DNA of 64,000 bases from Enoplolaimus lenunculus. Taxonomy: Eukaryota; Nematoda; Enoplea; Enoplida; Thoracostomopsidae. Position numbers and translations under genes: made by a program. The number at the start of each line of letters is the position of its first letter. Position 1 is the first letter of the stretch. The DNA lies in contig JASANG010002570.1 of NCBI GenBank assembly GCA_030248215.1, positions 124,001 through 188,000 of the forward strand. The letters are read 5' to 3'. The notes below the pieces were generated by a model. That model had not been told where the DNA came from and made no database searches. It saw only the letters and a program-made list of their open reading frames with translations. Of this stretch, positions 11,268 to 22,879 are shown in pieces.

Positions 11268-11605
11268 ATAAGGCGGACTGGAACACAATTTTCAACAGTG
11301 CAGTCCGCTCAATGCTAGTCCGACCCAGGGCTGAACCAGTTCGGTCCGACGCAACACATATGCATCAGACGATGGCTGATAAAAATAGATGTTGGTCAAT
11401 CTTTTACTGCGATGGTTCCCATGGTTTAAAAGCTAAAATGTTGTGATCGAAAAATTGGTAAAAATGGTATTTACGTTTTTAAGAAATTTTGCTCGAGCTC
11501 CGCTTTGAATAAATGTAGGGTCTTGGAAACCCGTAAAATTGCAATCGTTCTGTAAAGTGTCCTCCACTGGCTGACTGGTTCGGTCCAGACCGCAAGCCAT
11601 CCCGC
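11268..11605. mobile_element. Q-family MITE, second copy
   Basis: GGCGGACTGGAAC at the left and GACTGGTTCGGTCCAGACCG at the right. Internal blocks are shared with 8728-9108. It interrupts the TLR-C fragment on its left. Confidence 0.6.
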
Positions 11606-11785
11606 GCAGCGGAATGTGGTCCGATTCATAGCCGCAACACAAATTGTAATCCAAAATTTCCTCTATTGGACAATTAACAGCACTTAAATTTATTAACAGG
11701 CTTAAGGAAACAGTTGAGTGACAAGTTTTCGGGCGTCGAAGTGTTGCAGATTCGACTCATATACAACCGAGAAGATAGCTACGAC

Positions 11786-11952
11786 GGTCAATATTACTTT
11801 AAGGGGCGTAACCGTAAAAGCGTATTTCTAAGCCTAATCCTAAGCGTTGAAAAATGTATTGCTAAGCCTAAGCAAAAAATGTAATCTAGTATCTAAACCT
11901 ACTTTTATGAATCCACCAGATTCCTGGACGCCCCTTGAAGTAACATGGGCCC
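11786..11952 (-). mobile_element. TLR-B MITE, reverse orientation
   Basis: GGTCAATATTACTTTAAGGG to CCCTTGAAGTAACATGGGCC; flanks GCTACGAC and CCTACGAT agree at six of eight positions. Contains CCTAAG hexamers and the AAAAAATGTAATCTAG block of the B subfamily. Confidence 0.8.
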
Positions 11953-12735
11953 CTACGATAATGGTTTAAACTGAAGCGCTCATACGATAAACAACTCAGG
12001 CCAATCGCAAAGAAAACAAAATTTATTAAACAATAATTTAAAATACAAACTTCAACAATAATCACTTCAAAACTAACGAGTCAAGCGCGGCCATGAACAT
12101 CGACAGCTTTAAGTGAGATCCTTAACACGATAAACTGGCTAAAGTATAAAACTAGTCTGAGAACTAAAACTCACCTGAGTAATGAACCGCAATAGAAAGA
12201 CTTGCGCGAAGCCATTGTTTGGCTCAGTAAAATATAGCACAACCCTTATGACTCATCAGCAAATATTTTCGAAGAGTTAATTACATTCATGAAAGTGTGT
12301 TTCCTAGCGGGGCGTCTAATATACATTGTTAGCAAAATGTGTCCATCGGAGGATGCGCTAAAAGCACACCATGTCTACAAATGTGTTGCCTTATAAATAG
12401 CGACAGTCTCTACCAGTTTTCGCAGTATTCTTTAATGATTTGAGGTCTAGTTTCACGCTAGGACTCGGACCCCGAACACTCGGCCGAAGGGTAACTACCG
12501 CATCACACAGCTATAAGCTTGCTTGACGCTAGGCTAGAGCTTGAGGGACTCTCAAGTCTTGTAAAGATATTGAACTAATGCGTGTTATTTCGCGTACACA
12601 GTTTGCACTGAATTTTTCACAGTATGCTAAATGTTGACAGGATTTAAAGAATTTGAGTCAAAACAGAAACATGTTACAAAATAATATTCTAAACATAAAC
12701 TAGACATCCATAAATAGTAACTAAAACTTCGTACA
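11953..12735. other. Intergenic, with an old tRNA-like repeat
   Basis: Between MIX23 and the zinc-finger gene. About 12440-12530, read on the minus strand, has a box A-like TAGCTGTGTGATGCGG and a box B-like GGTCCGAGTCC, matching the core of family TTAA-L. The rest is unassigned. Confidence 0.5.
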
Positions 12736-15221
12736 TCACAAATTTAAGTCAGGCGGTTTGTAGTAGTTTCGGCACTTTTCGTAGAATATCTGAAAATCAA
12801 AACTTAAGTCATACAAAATATCAAAATTAATTGATGAATGCATCATTTTGACTAGTACCAACGAACTTAAAACAGTCGATTGTCGAACACAGATTTATCG
12901 AACAAGATTTACTGGCTTAGCAACACATTAGCTCAAAAGGATACTGTTTAATGCCGTGAAAACTACTTTGCTTATTAGTACCGTTTAAAAGTTGAAAAAC
13001 CAGACAAACAAAAATTCTTCTTTATCTTCGCGTTTTTGTGGGGGACTTCCCCTATGATGAACTTGGGGGAAATCTGGGGCAATGGAACGGTGGGGTGCGA
13101 TTCACCCAGGTTAAACCTTGGTTCATTGTTAAACGGTAGACACTGTTACGCTAACTTTCGCTGTATAATAATCGCCTCTAAAATCATTTAACGGTATTTT
13201 TGGTTCATATATCCTCCCAGGTATGGTATATTTACGTTATATTCAAGGTCTCCAGCTCGCTATACAATTGTTAAGGTGTATATTAATTACACAGAGTGGT
13301 GAAATGCAAAGAACAGGGACAGAACAGTATTACAAGCATATTGCAAAGCTTAAACCTAAGCCTAAGCGTAAGAATGAGCATATTCCGAAGCCTAAGCCTA
13401 AGCCAAGCAAAAAATTATTCTAAAGCTTAACTTTACTCTATTGCAGTCCCACAGAAAAACGTTCCACCCCTGATCTTTACATGGGCCCACAGAGTTAAGA
13501 TCATGCCCGTCCACTCTGAAAAAAGCGGAGACATCAACCTAGGGCAAATCAAAGATGGGGTGTAGTTGAGTTTTACCCGCAACCAAGCAGAACCCAGAAC
13601 ATACCTTAAGGCTACGTTCTTGAACAACTTCTTCAATGTTAAGTTCAGACTGTAGGAGTCTCAACTGAAAAATACATAACGAATACGCTCTTTCTACTTG
13701 TAAACGTGATACCAAACAAAAAATACTATTTTTTCCTACACTGTCTTTCAATGATATATACATGGAAAGACAAGAAACACGAAAAATTTTGTAATTAACT
13801 GGAACGACACGTTTTAGGACCTTAGTTTTCTCGTTAAGACAGGACATTTTAAACTACGTCTCCTGTTTAAATCATGTCTCCAGTTGCAATCGTGTAAAAA
13901 ATATATATTAACAAAATTAACGTACAACGAGAAAAACGTAAGTAACTTGAGGTTAAAAAACATAGAGGGCCTCGAAAGGCGTATACCGGAACGGAGATTA
14001 TTTGCAAAGCCGCCAGGCAAACATACTTTATTCTGTTCCCGTCTAAGACTTTTGAGCACATTTATATCGTCAGGATTCGAATCTCGCTGAGATCGTAACC
14101 CATGCACTGATGTTTGAGCAATTGAAATACAACGTTTTATTGAGTCATCACGTGTTGCGTATGCGGATCGCAGCTACATGTTTAAAAAATTAAATACGTA
14201 GCTTTAACATAATGGGGATGGTTTGAAGCTTTGCGATTGGCCTTTCACTAACCCAATTATAACTGCCGCAGATTCGACAATGGTTTAAAAATATTGGTGC
14301 ATAATTTTCAATTTTAAGAAATAATATTTGTGATAGTGTTAAGCGAACATGCAATACACCATTTTTCTTTTATCTTGAAAGTCCACACCTACCGCACATA
14401 GTTTACAAACAATTTTGTGAAATACGCCTGAATTTTCGAGTTCGGGCGTTTTTTTGGAAGACCCACATACATGTAGAAAGTTATATCAAAATTTTCCACA
14501 CATTGTCATGAAAGAGACGTATTAAACACACTTGCGTATTAAACATATATGTACTAACCTGTTTGTACAGATTTTGACAGCAATTCGTAGCGTTAATATC
14601 TTTAGTGAACGATGCTGTTGGAATCGAAGTATTCAGCTCATAAATGATTTTATCATCGATCACACGCATTTTCTTCAAGGCTTCCTGTCAAAAAAACTAA
14701 AACAGTGTTAATAAAGGTATAAACGGTGATAAAAACCCCATGACCCCCAGATTCTTAGTCCAGCGCACTACCACTGAGTCACGCAGCTTCACAATCAGCT
14801 TCCGACTTTTAACGTTTTTATGCCTTGTAAGAACCTAAGCATCATACACAAATATATCTTGGTTGTTCCATGTATTTATTGTTGCTGCATATGAAAATAC
14901 TACATGATATCAGTGTTTTAACCGATGTGCAGTATTAACATCAGGTTTACTTTGTAATGGGTGATGCGCTTGACTCGCGAGCGAGAGGTCCGAGGTTCGA
15001 TTCCCGGCGTGGCCATATATTTCGGAGATATTAAGGAGACCAAACATGTATATTCGCAGTACCTACATCAGAGAAAGGGGTCGTCCCGACCGTGCAGTTG
15101 ACAGTCATGTGCTTAAATCAAAATCAACAGTAACAAAAACATATAAACCAAAGATTAAAAAGCAGCTATATACCTGAAACTCGAGAAAATCATCGCAGCT
15201 GAGATGGTCAGTTTCTGACAT
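12736..15221 (-). CDS. MIX23: MIX23 (CCDC58), five exons, 144 aa
   Basis: Exons: 15221-15174, 14684-14559, 14173-14027, 13664-13605, 12789-12736 (stop TGA at 12736-12738). Every junction is GT-AG in phase 0. The predicted protein is 144 residues, which is also the human length as I remember it. Diagnostic blocks are MRVIDDKIIYELNT, PTASF, LQSELNIEEVV and a Cys-containing C-terminus ending in YKPP plus a short tail. MIX23 is a small mitochondrial intermembrane-space protein linked in yeast to control of protein import. Start codon and exon 1 align with human MIX23 (CDDFLEFQ versus CEEFAEFQ). It is head to head with UQCRH, 1.1 kb away. Intron 4 contains a TLR-A element. Confidence 0.95.
13298..13487 (-). 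mobile_element. TLR-A MITE in MIX23 intron 4
   Basis: Perfect 8-bp duplication CACAGAGT (13290-13297, 13488-13495). Ends are a mutated GGtgAAATGcAAAGAACAGG and CTGATCTTTACATGGGCC. The core is CCTAAG hexamers with GCGTAAGAATGAGCATATTC spacers. Confidence 0.92.
14955..15130 (+). repeat. tRNA-derived SINE-like repeat in MIX23 intron 1
   Basis: GGGTGATGCGCTTGACTCG is followed about 35 bp later by a perfect box B, GGTTCGATTCC (about 14994-15004). The 5' acceptor strand does not pair with the 3' side, so it is not a functional tRNA gene. A unique tail follows (about 15020-15130). Confidence 0.6.
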
Positions 15222-16358
15222 TAGTACTGAACACAAATCGACAATACTTAGTTTCTAATCAGACAGGTCACAAAAATAGCAAATGCGTATTAAACCAGGA
15301 TAGTAGCTGGACGCTTCAGCTAGAAATGCAACTTTCAGAATAGAAGCAAGTCTGCCGGTATCTGGCCATATAAAGGGATATCAAAGTCTAGAATAAAGTT
15401 GTGCGCCTAGCTACGTATTAATATTACGGATAAACACTTTCAAGTTAGTACAAACATAAATGAATTCTGGAAATTTAAGAGAAGCTGAACATCATCAATC
15501 ATCAAATGTTTTACACTTCTTGTGACAGAAATTCGTTTAGGGATAAACTTGTTTCATAACTGTGTTGCGGTAGTGCTTGCTTGAAAAATGACTTTCTAAT
15601 ATGAAGAAAGCAAAATTCGGATCTAACTCTAAGTAGAATATTCGAAGACAGTTTTAGACATTTACAAACCAATTCAGTTTTTCAAAATGCCGCTAAATGT
15701 GCTGCAAGAAAATGCATGTATACTTTATCTACTCAAAAATCGTTTTCTTAATTATTTTTAACACTTTAACTTCGTAGCTAGGTGCTAACAAATGCTGATC
15801 TATGTGAACCCCCTGGAAAGAATATAGTTGATAGCTTCTGTAACTTCGCGATTAATTTTCCTTGGCCATTTGTCATGTTTTTCATCAGTTGTTAGACGAT
15901 GGAAGCACAAAAGTTTCTGTGATCTTTTGTTTACATGCTCATGTTTTGCAGCCGAATTGTTTTATATAGTTGCAAAAGTTAACGATTATGGTGGGCAAGG
16001 ATATGATGTCATTCGACCGTGTATGCAGCTAGAAAGGCCCGCTGAGTGGCTTAGTGATAGAGCGGATGTTTACCTATCAACGAGGAATCTCCGAAATGTA
16101 TTTGTATGGTTGACCATGTGTTAATACTACATTTGTATGATGGAACCGGATGAAATTTAGCATGTGCTTCCATCGTATATTATAGTTGACTATGCTTGCG
16201 TATTTAGCTGCTGAGCTGTACCTGGGATTGCTAACGTAGGATTTATAAAAGATCGAGCTTAACTGTTTTAGTTTTTCTGCTTTAACTACTTATATGTAAT
16301 ATATGTATCGTTTTTAAGCATCTACATCAGTTACCTACATAATACATATTAATACATC
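15222..16358. promoter_or_regulatory. Divergent MIX23-UQCRH intergenic region
   Basis: 1.1 kb separates the two start codons and should contain both promoters, possibly shared. I see no clear TATA box or CpG-rich core. It holds a tRNA-like fragment at 16037-16095. A 98-codon plus-strand frame at 15828 lacks conserved features. Confidence 0.4.
16037..16095 (+). repeat. tRNA-like (SINE head) fragment
   Basis: GCTGAGTGGCTTAGTGATAG matches a Pol III box A (TGGCTTAGTG), followed by AGCGGATGTTTACCTATC. A box B is not evident. It resembles 39843-39905 inside the SLCO gene, so the two may be copies of one SINE. Confidence 0.5.
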
Positions 16359-17217
16359 ATGTCTGACGAAGAAGAAGAAATCGTCGACCCTTTTCCAGAA
16401 ATAAAAGAGAAATGTGCCGAACAAAAGGAATGCGCTAAACTGAAAGCAAAGCTAGAGGTAAGTAAATACTAAAAATGTCCCTGGACCGGAGCCAACACGT
16501 TATTTACCGGTGCCTAACCAGGATAAAACAATCGTATCACACTCGCTTGTGGTTTGAAAACTATGTAAATCTCAAGAAATTACTGAAGACGGTATTTTCC
16601 ATATACGTATAACGTATATCGTACCTCATGTTAATAGTTATCTTTAAGTGGTCAAACTTGGTCCCGGTTGGTACGGGCTCTTTGACAACTCCAGTAAATA
16701 CTAAATTGGAAATGGATAACTGCTTGTGTTTTTGTGCACCGTTCTATATATAGTATTTTGACGCTACAGTGTAGATACGTAAGACATGTAGAAGTTTGAA
16801 ATTCACTGTTAGGATGAAGCCGCTTTATAAAGTTTATGTTATACAATGCTGTCAAATGTAGAATTAACTTAGAACTTGACTAAACAATTGATAAGAATCG
16901 TGGAATATATACTGTGTATACGGAATTTCACATTATTTATTTTACTATCTATTTAACATTATTGGTCATAATCGTAACGGCGATTTTTACATTCTGTATG
17001 TATTTAAACTTTGGACCTTTTTAGCAACAACTTAATTTCATAAAACTAAGAAAAATAATGCTTATCATTTTATATGAACCGTTTTACATTACAGGAATGC
17101 AATGAACGTACAGCAGCACATCCAGAAGAAGAAGAAAGTTGTCATGAAGAAATGATTGATTTTATGCATTGTGTTGGAGAATGTGCAGCGCCGCTGATAT
17201 GGCAAAAATTAAAATAG
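16359..17217 (+). CDS. UQCRH: UQCRH, complex III hinge subunit, two exons, 73 aa
   Basis: Exons 16359-16457 and 17095-17217, GT-AG, phase 0. The protein starts with an acidic run (SDEEEEIVDP), as in UQCRH, and then has Cys25-x9-Cys35 and Cys49-x9-Cys59-x3-Cys63. The Cys25/35 pair and the Cys49-x13-Cys63 spacing correspond to the two disulfide helices of the family. It ends in QKLK, like the human NNLK. This small subunit sits on the intermembrane-space face of the cytochrome bc1 complex and supports electron transfer from cytochrome c1 to cytochrome c. Slightly shorter than human UQCRH (91 aa), mainly at the N-terminus. The ATG at 16359 is supported by the acidic start. Confidence 0.95.
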
Positions 17218-17769
17218 TCCTAGGATTTTAATTATTTTTAGTGTTCTCTTGTCTTTTTGTTTGTGGTATACCATGTTTGACAGTTGAGTGTATTGCATGC
17301 CATTTGCGTGAGCACTTATATAAAACATGTTGCGTTCAAAACTCGAAGGTTTAAACCTAGGCAGAAACGAACGACTAAGGCCTGTGACTTCGTCGGATTT
17401 CTTTTATAATTTGTCGTCGTTCTGCATGGGGCAAAAATACAAATTGCACTTTGTGATTTACGAAAAATAGTATGAAGACTGTTTTTAGTATTTTAAATCA
17501 ATGTTCAGAAATATTGGTGTAAACCAATGTTTTTTAAATTGTTTCATCACTTTCTTAAGGTTGTTTTCCGAACGCGGAAACCATCCTTTCGTTCTGTCGT
17601 AAATTTGTTTTTATTTAGTTGTTGCTAGTAACAAAATTGCAGTAGAATTGTGGTTTTATGGTAGTAAAATTTATTTCGTAGCTATCTTTTGATGATTTGG
17701 AACGAATGATAATTTGAGCGTGTACTCAGTTACTGTGTCTTGTGAAAGATAGAAATTTACGATGTGTTA

Positions 17770-17932
17770 GGCCCGTGTTACTTTGAGGAGCGAACCATTA
17801 AGCTTTAGACAAATTTTTTGCTTATGCTTTTATCTATAAACTGATTCTTACGCTTATCTGTAAGCTTATTCTTACGCTGAGGTTTAGGAGTATGCTTATC
17901 CTACTGTTTAGCCCCTGTAAGTAACATTGGCC
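17770..17932 (+). mobile_element. TLR MITE with mixed A and B features
   Basis: Starts GGCCCGTGTTACTTTGAGG (B-like) but continues AAGCTTTAGACAAATTTTTTG and ends CCCCTGTAAGTAACATTGGCC, mixing A and B features. Hexamers are strongly degraded. No clear duplication flanks it. Confidence 0.75.
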
Positions 17933-17975
17933 ATAAATTAGGACTCCATCAGAGCTATAACAATACAAAAATCCG

Positions 17976-18059
17976 ACTGTCGTTCTGTATTGCATGCATT
18001 TAGTCCGAAATTCCTAAATCTATCTTTGAACAAAACTAAAGTCCAGACACAAGTTAACT
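17976..18059 (+). repeat. Flank shared with 52088-52175
   Basis: About 84 bp starting CTGTCGTTCTGTATTGCATG and ending CACAAGTtAACT is nearly identical to 52088-52175. In both places it directly abuts the left end of a TLR-A element, whereas the right flanks differ. Confidence 0.85.
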
Positions 18060-18218
18060 GGCCCATGTAAAGATCAGGGGCGGACCTTTTTTCTGTGGGA
18101 CTAGAATAGAGTTAACTTAAGCTTTAGACTAATTTTTTGTTAGGCTTAGGAATACACTAATTCTTAGGCTTAGGAAAATGCTGATAATACTGTTTCGCCC
18201 CTTTTCTTTACATAGGCC
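18060..18218 (+). mobile_element. TLR-A MITE upstream of C2orf69
   Basis: GGCCCATGTAAAGATCAGGG to CTTTACATAGGCC with the A block TCTGTGGGACTAGAATAGAG. No matching duplication (left AGTTAACT, right GGGAGCGC), in keeping with its left flank having been copied along with it. Confidence 0.88.
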
Positions 18219-18340
18219 GGGAGCGCTATGAATTGTCCAGTCTTATATACCGAGAAACACTGATTAAACATACATTTTGAATATTTGTAATATATACTTT
18301 TGTTTCAGATACTCATTAGTCGTTAGTAAAAATGTGATGT

Positions 18341-19351
18341 ATGTCGAGTACTTGTGTAGAGTTAAGAGTATTTCGTGCAATTATTGGATTAAACGGTCGT
18401 ACAAATGATGTAATTCAAGCAAAATGTATTCGGGAACCTTCACAGATTCTTGATTTTGAATCGCAAGCAATTAGCTTGACATCTGGTGTGAAGGATTCAA
18501 CCAAATGTAGTGACCTTGTTGTCTATTTCGGTGGCGATATTCAAGATTATGAACTCGCGATGAGAGAGCACAGTGAAAATCATAGGTTTTTGAAGTATTC
18601 ATTGGAAAATACAGCTAGAAGGTTAGCTGTCCGGTTCCAAGGCTGTGATATATTGGTTGTTCGTCCGGCTAACTTATTTCTGGGTACGTTTAGTTGTTAT
18701 TCAAATTTTGTCTCAAGTGATATGCGTGGTGTGCCACGGTTTGACGAATCAAAAGCCGAGAAGCGTGAAGCTTGGGAACATTTAAGGAGTTTGGTTGGTT
18801 CTGTACTTGCACGTGTTTACAGCTCTGCCAATGAAAATAAAGCGCAAGTTGCGCCTAGTGATGGCATAGGGATTGAGCCAATAAGGGTTGCTAATTTGAG
18901 GCTAGTTGGGTTTAGCAAGGGTGCGGTTGTGCTCAATGAACTTATGATGGAAGCAGGTGCTCGAAGAAAGGAAACTGACAGGGATGATGTTAGACACAGA
19001 CTCTGTTCGGAACTCATAAATACACTCCGGCACGTGTATTATTTGGACGGAGGGCATGGGGGTAAAAAGAGTACGTGGCTGACTTCAAGTAGTGTGCTGA
19101 AAAGAACTGCGGATGCGCTTCCGGAAGACTGTTGCGTCAGTGTTTCCGTATCGCCGTATCAAATTAACGATCCAAGTAGGCCGTGGGTTGGAAAAGACGA
19201 AAAAGAATTTTCAAGTATTCTGGAAAAATTGTTCGAATCGCGAAGTGGAACGTTTACAAGAACGGTATGTGGAGATGTTTTAAAACCAAAGTCACTTGCG
19301 GTGCATTTTCGTGTGCTTGATGAATTTTTAAATGCAACTGCTAATGAATAA
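18341..19351 (+). CDS. C2orf69: C2orf69 homolog (mitochondrial, hydrolase-like), 336 aa
   Basis: One open coding exon from ATG 18341 to the TAA at 19349-19351. Family blocks: VYFGGDIQDY (residues 61-70), YSLEN (86-90), FSCYSNFVSSDM (117-128), LVGFSKG (188-194), YYLDGGHGG (233-241), VSPYQINDPSRPWVGKD (270-286) and a C-terminal HFRVLDEF. GFSKG fits a GxSxG nucleophile elbow at Ser192, consistent with an alpha/beta-hydrolase-like fold; no reaction has been proved from sequence. Human C2orf69 is mitochondrial and its loss causes a multisystem disease. The protein is about 50 residues shorter than human, mostly at the N-terminus. A spliced 5' UTR is likely, since TTTGTTTCAG precedes 18310. Confidence 0.93.
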   Translation: MSSTCVELRVFRAIIGLNGRTNDVIQAKCIREPSQILDFESQAISLTSGVKDSTKCSDLVVYFGGDIQDYELAMREHSENHRFLKYSLENTARRLAVRFQGCDILVVRPANLFLGTFSCYSNFVSSDMRGVPRFDESKAEKREAWEHLRSLVGSVLARVYSSANENKAQVAPSDGIGIEPIRVANLRLVGFSKGAVVLNELMMEAGARRKETDRDDVRHRLCSELINTLRHVYYLDGGHGGKKSTWLTSSSVLKRTADALPEDCCVSVSVSPYQINDPSRPWVGKDEKEFSSILEKLFESRSGTFTRTVCGDVLKPKSLAVHFRVLDEFLNATANE

Positions 19352-19387
19352 TTTTCGCTCACATTAGTTTTCTGTGCCATATTCTCG

Positions 19388-19517
19388 TGGACGACAAAAA
19401 GTAGGCATTGCTTTTAGACCATAATTTGGCTTAGGTGTAAGTTTACACTTTTTTAACGCTTAGGTTGAGGAATATGCGTATTCTACTTGCAGTTACGGCC
19501 CTAAAATTAATGTCGGG
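19388..19517. mobile_element. Degraded TLR-B fragment
   Basis: Contains AACGCTTAGGTTGAGGAATATGC and a decayed TACGGCCCTAAAATTAATG end. Only remnants of hexamers remain. Confidence 0.45.
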
Positions 19518-20918
19518 CCATATTTTTATAGCACGTGTTAATATAAAAGTGTGCTCACGAAGCATAAACTTGAGAATAACGCCAAGCCTAATGTTCAGCG
19601 TGCAAAGCGGAACTGAATTGTGCCAAAATCGCAACAGCTAATTTATACCGAAATCGAAACTACAAATTTTGGGACTGTGCAGATAATTTGTGTTAAGATT
19701 AACAAGTCTATATAATATTGATATAGGGTGCCTGTTGGTGGCTGGCAACAATTCTCACGGCAATCATGTTTTGATTGCGTAAAGCTAAACTACAATCAGT
19801 TTTTGATAAATTAATTCATCGAAAACAATTTAAAATATAAATGATGCAGAAATTTTATGCAACATATCACAAGAAGTAGGCCTAAGACTAAAATGTCAGA
19901 ATTTGGAATCGGGATCCGGTTGCACCCTGCTAATCCTAAACCTAAATTTGTTTGTCCTTGCGTCTCAAAGTGCAGGCTCGTATAATTAACATGGACTTTA
20001 TTATATTACCCGTGATCAAACTCCCTGTGGCGTAAGTAGTAATTTCGAAAAAGTTTGGATTCCGATTCCTACTGCCTGCTATTCCGATGCCGGAAAGGTG
20101 ATTGAATTGCCCGTAGTTTTACTTGCAGATCTGTTTGTTTTTCTTACAAAGTATTCTCAATTGTTACTTGAAGATGATCTAGCAGAGCAAATTATTTAGC
20201 TGATAATCAAAATGTGACTGCAATTATTGAAAAGTTTAAGTTTTACCTCTAAACGAATTTAATATAAACTTTAATTTTTATTCATATCAGCAAGCAGTGA
20301 TGCTAGCCCAACAATGTTTCAAATATAGCTCGATGTTTGGTTGAACAGTAGCCTTACTGTAGTGACAACGGCACTCTGTAGAATTGGATAATTTTAGAAA
20401 ATCTGGGTCCTGTTATTTATGGTTTCATAAGACTTCATATTTAAAGTTCTGAAATGCTAAAAATGCTTAACTGTATTGAAACAAGGCCAAGCGGATTACG
20501 TGCTTTGAGAATAGGTAGGATTCCATTAATATATTATTAAGCCGACAGCGTTTGTAGGATTGCTAATACAATCAGCTATACAAGCAAACTTTACTGAAAC
20601 TGAACAATACAGACAGGCATACTGCAATACAAGTCAGGTCATACGTTTTACTTTTTAATAGAATTACAAAAACTTGAATTCAGATTCCGGCTGCAGCCCC
20701 GACAAAAAATTTAATTCCGATTCCTATTACGACAAAATGTATTTCCGATTGGAACCCTGGTGTGATGTGTTTTAAATTTGTAGTCTGTATTGTTGCGCCG
20801 TGTTTTCTCAAAAAAGTTAACTGAATGGAAAACAGAACGATAGTTCACATGTTTTAAAAATTCGGACTAATTGATAACCATATTTGAGGCTTGGAGCCGG
20901 GTTCTCAACTATGTGCAC
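19518..20918. other. Intergenic, repeat remnants only
   Basis: No gene seen. 19908-19937 ends in GGATCCGGTTGCACCCTG, a lone hAT-F/G-type end. 20690-20755 has ATTCCGATTCC-type remnants of the same broad group. Confidence 0.5.
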
Positions 20919-21303
20919 CAGGTGGCAACCGGAACTATGATATCGTAACCGGAAAGTTAAAAAACACCGGAGCCGAAAAAGCAAGATACGTGTTGCCGAA
21001 AAATTCATTTTAACGCTCAAGTCATTTAGAATGCTAAAATCCTGAAACAAAGCAGTAGTTGGAAACATTTGATAAATTATGGAGTATGGCAGAAATTGAA
21101 CATTTTGGAAATACTCGCTGAGACAATTTTACAAAAATAAGTTTGAATAATATGCCAATTTTTCTGAAATTTTTCACTGAGAAAAATTTTCAATATTGCA
21201 AATACCGGAAAATTTCGGTGAAAAATACCGGATCTACTACCGGAATCGGGTAGTGAAAAATACCGGATTTCCCGGCCGGAAACGAAATTCTTGTTTCTCC
21301 TTG
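20919..21303. mobile_element. hAT-G MITE
   Basis: Left end CAGGTGGCAACCGGAAC; flanks ATGTGCAC (20911-20918) and GTGTGCAC (21304-21311) match at seven of eight. The interior has repeated AAAAATACCGGA and CCGGAATCGGG blocks shared with 49866-50295. Confidence 0.75.
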
Positions 21304-21448
21304 GTGTGCACACACCGCTAGTAGAGATACGAGGGTCCAGAATTTATTTTAAAGTCATTCGCATAAAAACAGTCCTCTCACGCTCAATTCTGGTTTGAAA
21401 AACATGTCAATCATAAGAAATTACTGTACATTAATTTTCCACTGTTAA

Positions 21449-22228
21449 GCCCTATTCACACGTGCAAGTTTTTGCAGCAAAAACTTGCACGTGCAACTTG
21501 CATGTGCGCGTTTGGTCTCAAAGCAGATTTGAAGTTCTTGCAGTTGCAAATTATTCATTAGAATTCATGTGATTGAATTTAGTTCGCACGTGTGAACGCC
21601 GTCGCAAATCGTTCGAATTTCTTGCACTTGCAATTTCATTGGCCAATTAGAAGACATGTTGCTGAGCGGCTTTTGAATTAATTCACACTTATTGAATTTA
21701 TTCAAGAAGTGTAAATTAATTCAAATATCTAACTTGTTTGATATTTCGCAGCCAACGGCGAAAGTAATTTGACTAATTTTAACTTTTTAAGCATTAAATA
21801 AAGATTGCATCGCGACGAAAACTTTTTCAAGTCAAGAAACTTCGAGTAAAAATCTTTGCGCATGAATGTTTCTTACAACTGAAACTTGCAGCTGCAAGTT
21901 TTTTGAAAAATTTATTCCAAAAACTTGCAGTTGCAATTTATTCATGATTAATATATGTGAAGAATTAATTCGTAGGTATGAACAGTCCTGCAAGTCGAAT
22001 TCATTTATCATCATTGACTAAACTGATAGATTATAGGTTATGTTTGGTATTTATTGCAGTGGTCTGCAAATTATTCCCATAAATTCATGTCAAGATTCAG
22101 AATGAAAGTCATGATTCTTTACAAATACTTGCAGCTGTAAGTATTTCGTGCAAGTTGCAGCTGCAAGTATTTCGTGCAAGTTGCAGCTGCAAGTTCTCGC
22201 AGCAAAAAATTGCACGTGTTAATAGGGC
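21449..22228. mobile_element. I-family element, 780 bp
   Basis: Ends GCCCTATTCACACGTGC and GCACGTGTTAATAGGGC, flanked by TTAA (21445-21448) and TCAA (22229-22232), so a TTAA target is likely. The interior is dense in CTTGCAGCTGCAAG and related words on both arms. Non-coding. Confidence 0.8.
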
Positions 22229-22321
22229 TCAAGCCACCATATATATACTTATGATGTAATCGTAGGTCAAGTTGATATTTATTTCTACGTTGTCTAACTT
22301 GGCCTTGGTAGGTACCGTCGA

Positions 22322-22400
22322 CCAGGGTGCAATCGGAATTCCGATTCATAACGAGTTTGATTCCGATTCCACAATCAATCGGAATCGGAATTTCCACATT
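22322..22400. mobile_element. hAT-G-like fragment
   Basis: CAGGGTGCAATCGGAATTCC at the left, then repeated CCGATTCC and its complement. The right end is unclear. Confidence 0.45.
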
Positions 22401-22439
22401 TTAATTTTAGGCCTACTTGTTGTGATCAAGTATTTTCGA

Positions 22440-22651
22440 AGGAACTTTCTGATTGACAAATCAAAGTGCAAGTGCAAGAAATTCAAGCGTCTTGCAACTG
22501 CGTTCACTGGTGCGAATTAAATAAAATAGCATAAATTCAAGTGAATAATTTGCAGCTGCAAGAACTTCAAGGCTGCTTTTTGGCCAAACTTGCACATGCA
22601 AGTTGCATGTGCAAAATTTTTCCTGCAAAAACTTGCACGTGTAAATGGGGC
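22440..22651. mobile_element. I-family element, truncated at left
   Basis: Right end GCACGTGTAAATGGGGC followed by TTAA (22652-22655). CTTGCAnnTGCAAG words throughout. The left terminus is missing. Confidence 0.65.
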
Positions 22652-22879
22652 TTAAGGGACGTGTAACTGACAATTGAAAGTATGGGTAGAAGTAACAGTT
22701 CTCGTACATTATTTGGTGGCTTTTGTATTCAGAAAAAGTGTTTGTATGATTAAGCAATAAATTGATGCATTTTATTTTGCACATTTGAGCATAAATGTAC
22801 GTAATAATTTAATTGTAGCATCTTTTTCAATTCAAGGGTCGGCCAGTACATAGGGAAGCCTAAAAGCATCTTGTAGTGG

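Noticed and set aside
14955-15020. Functional tRNA gene
   Set aside because: Box B is perfect but the acceptor and D arms do not pair, so a SINE head is more likely.
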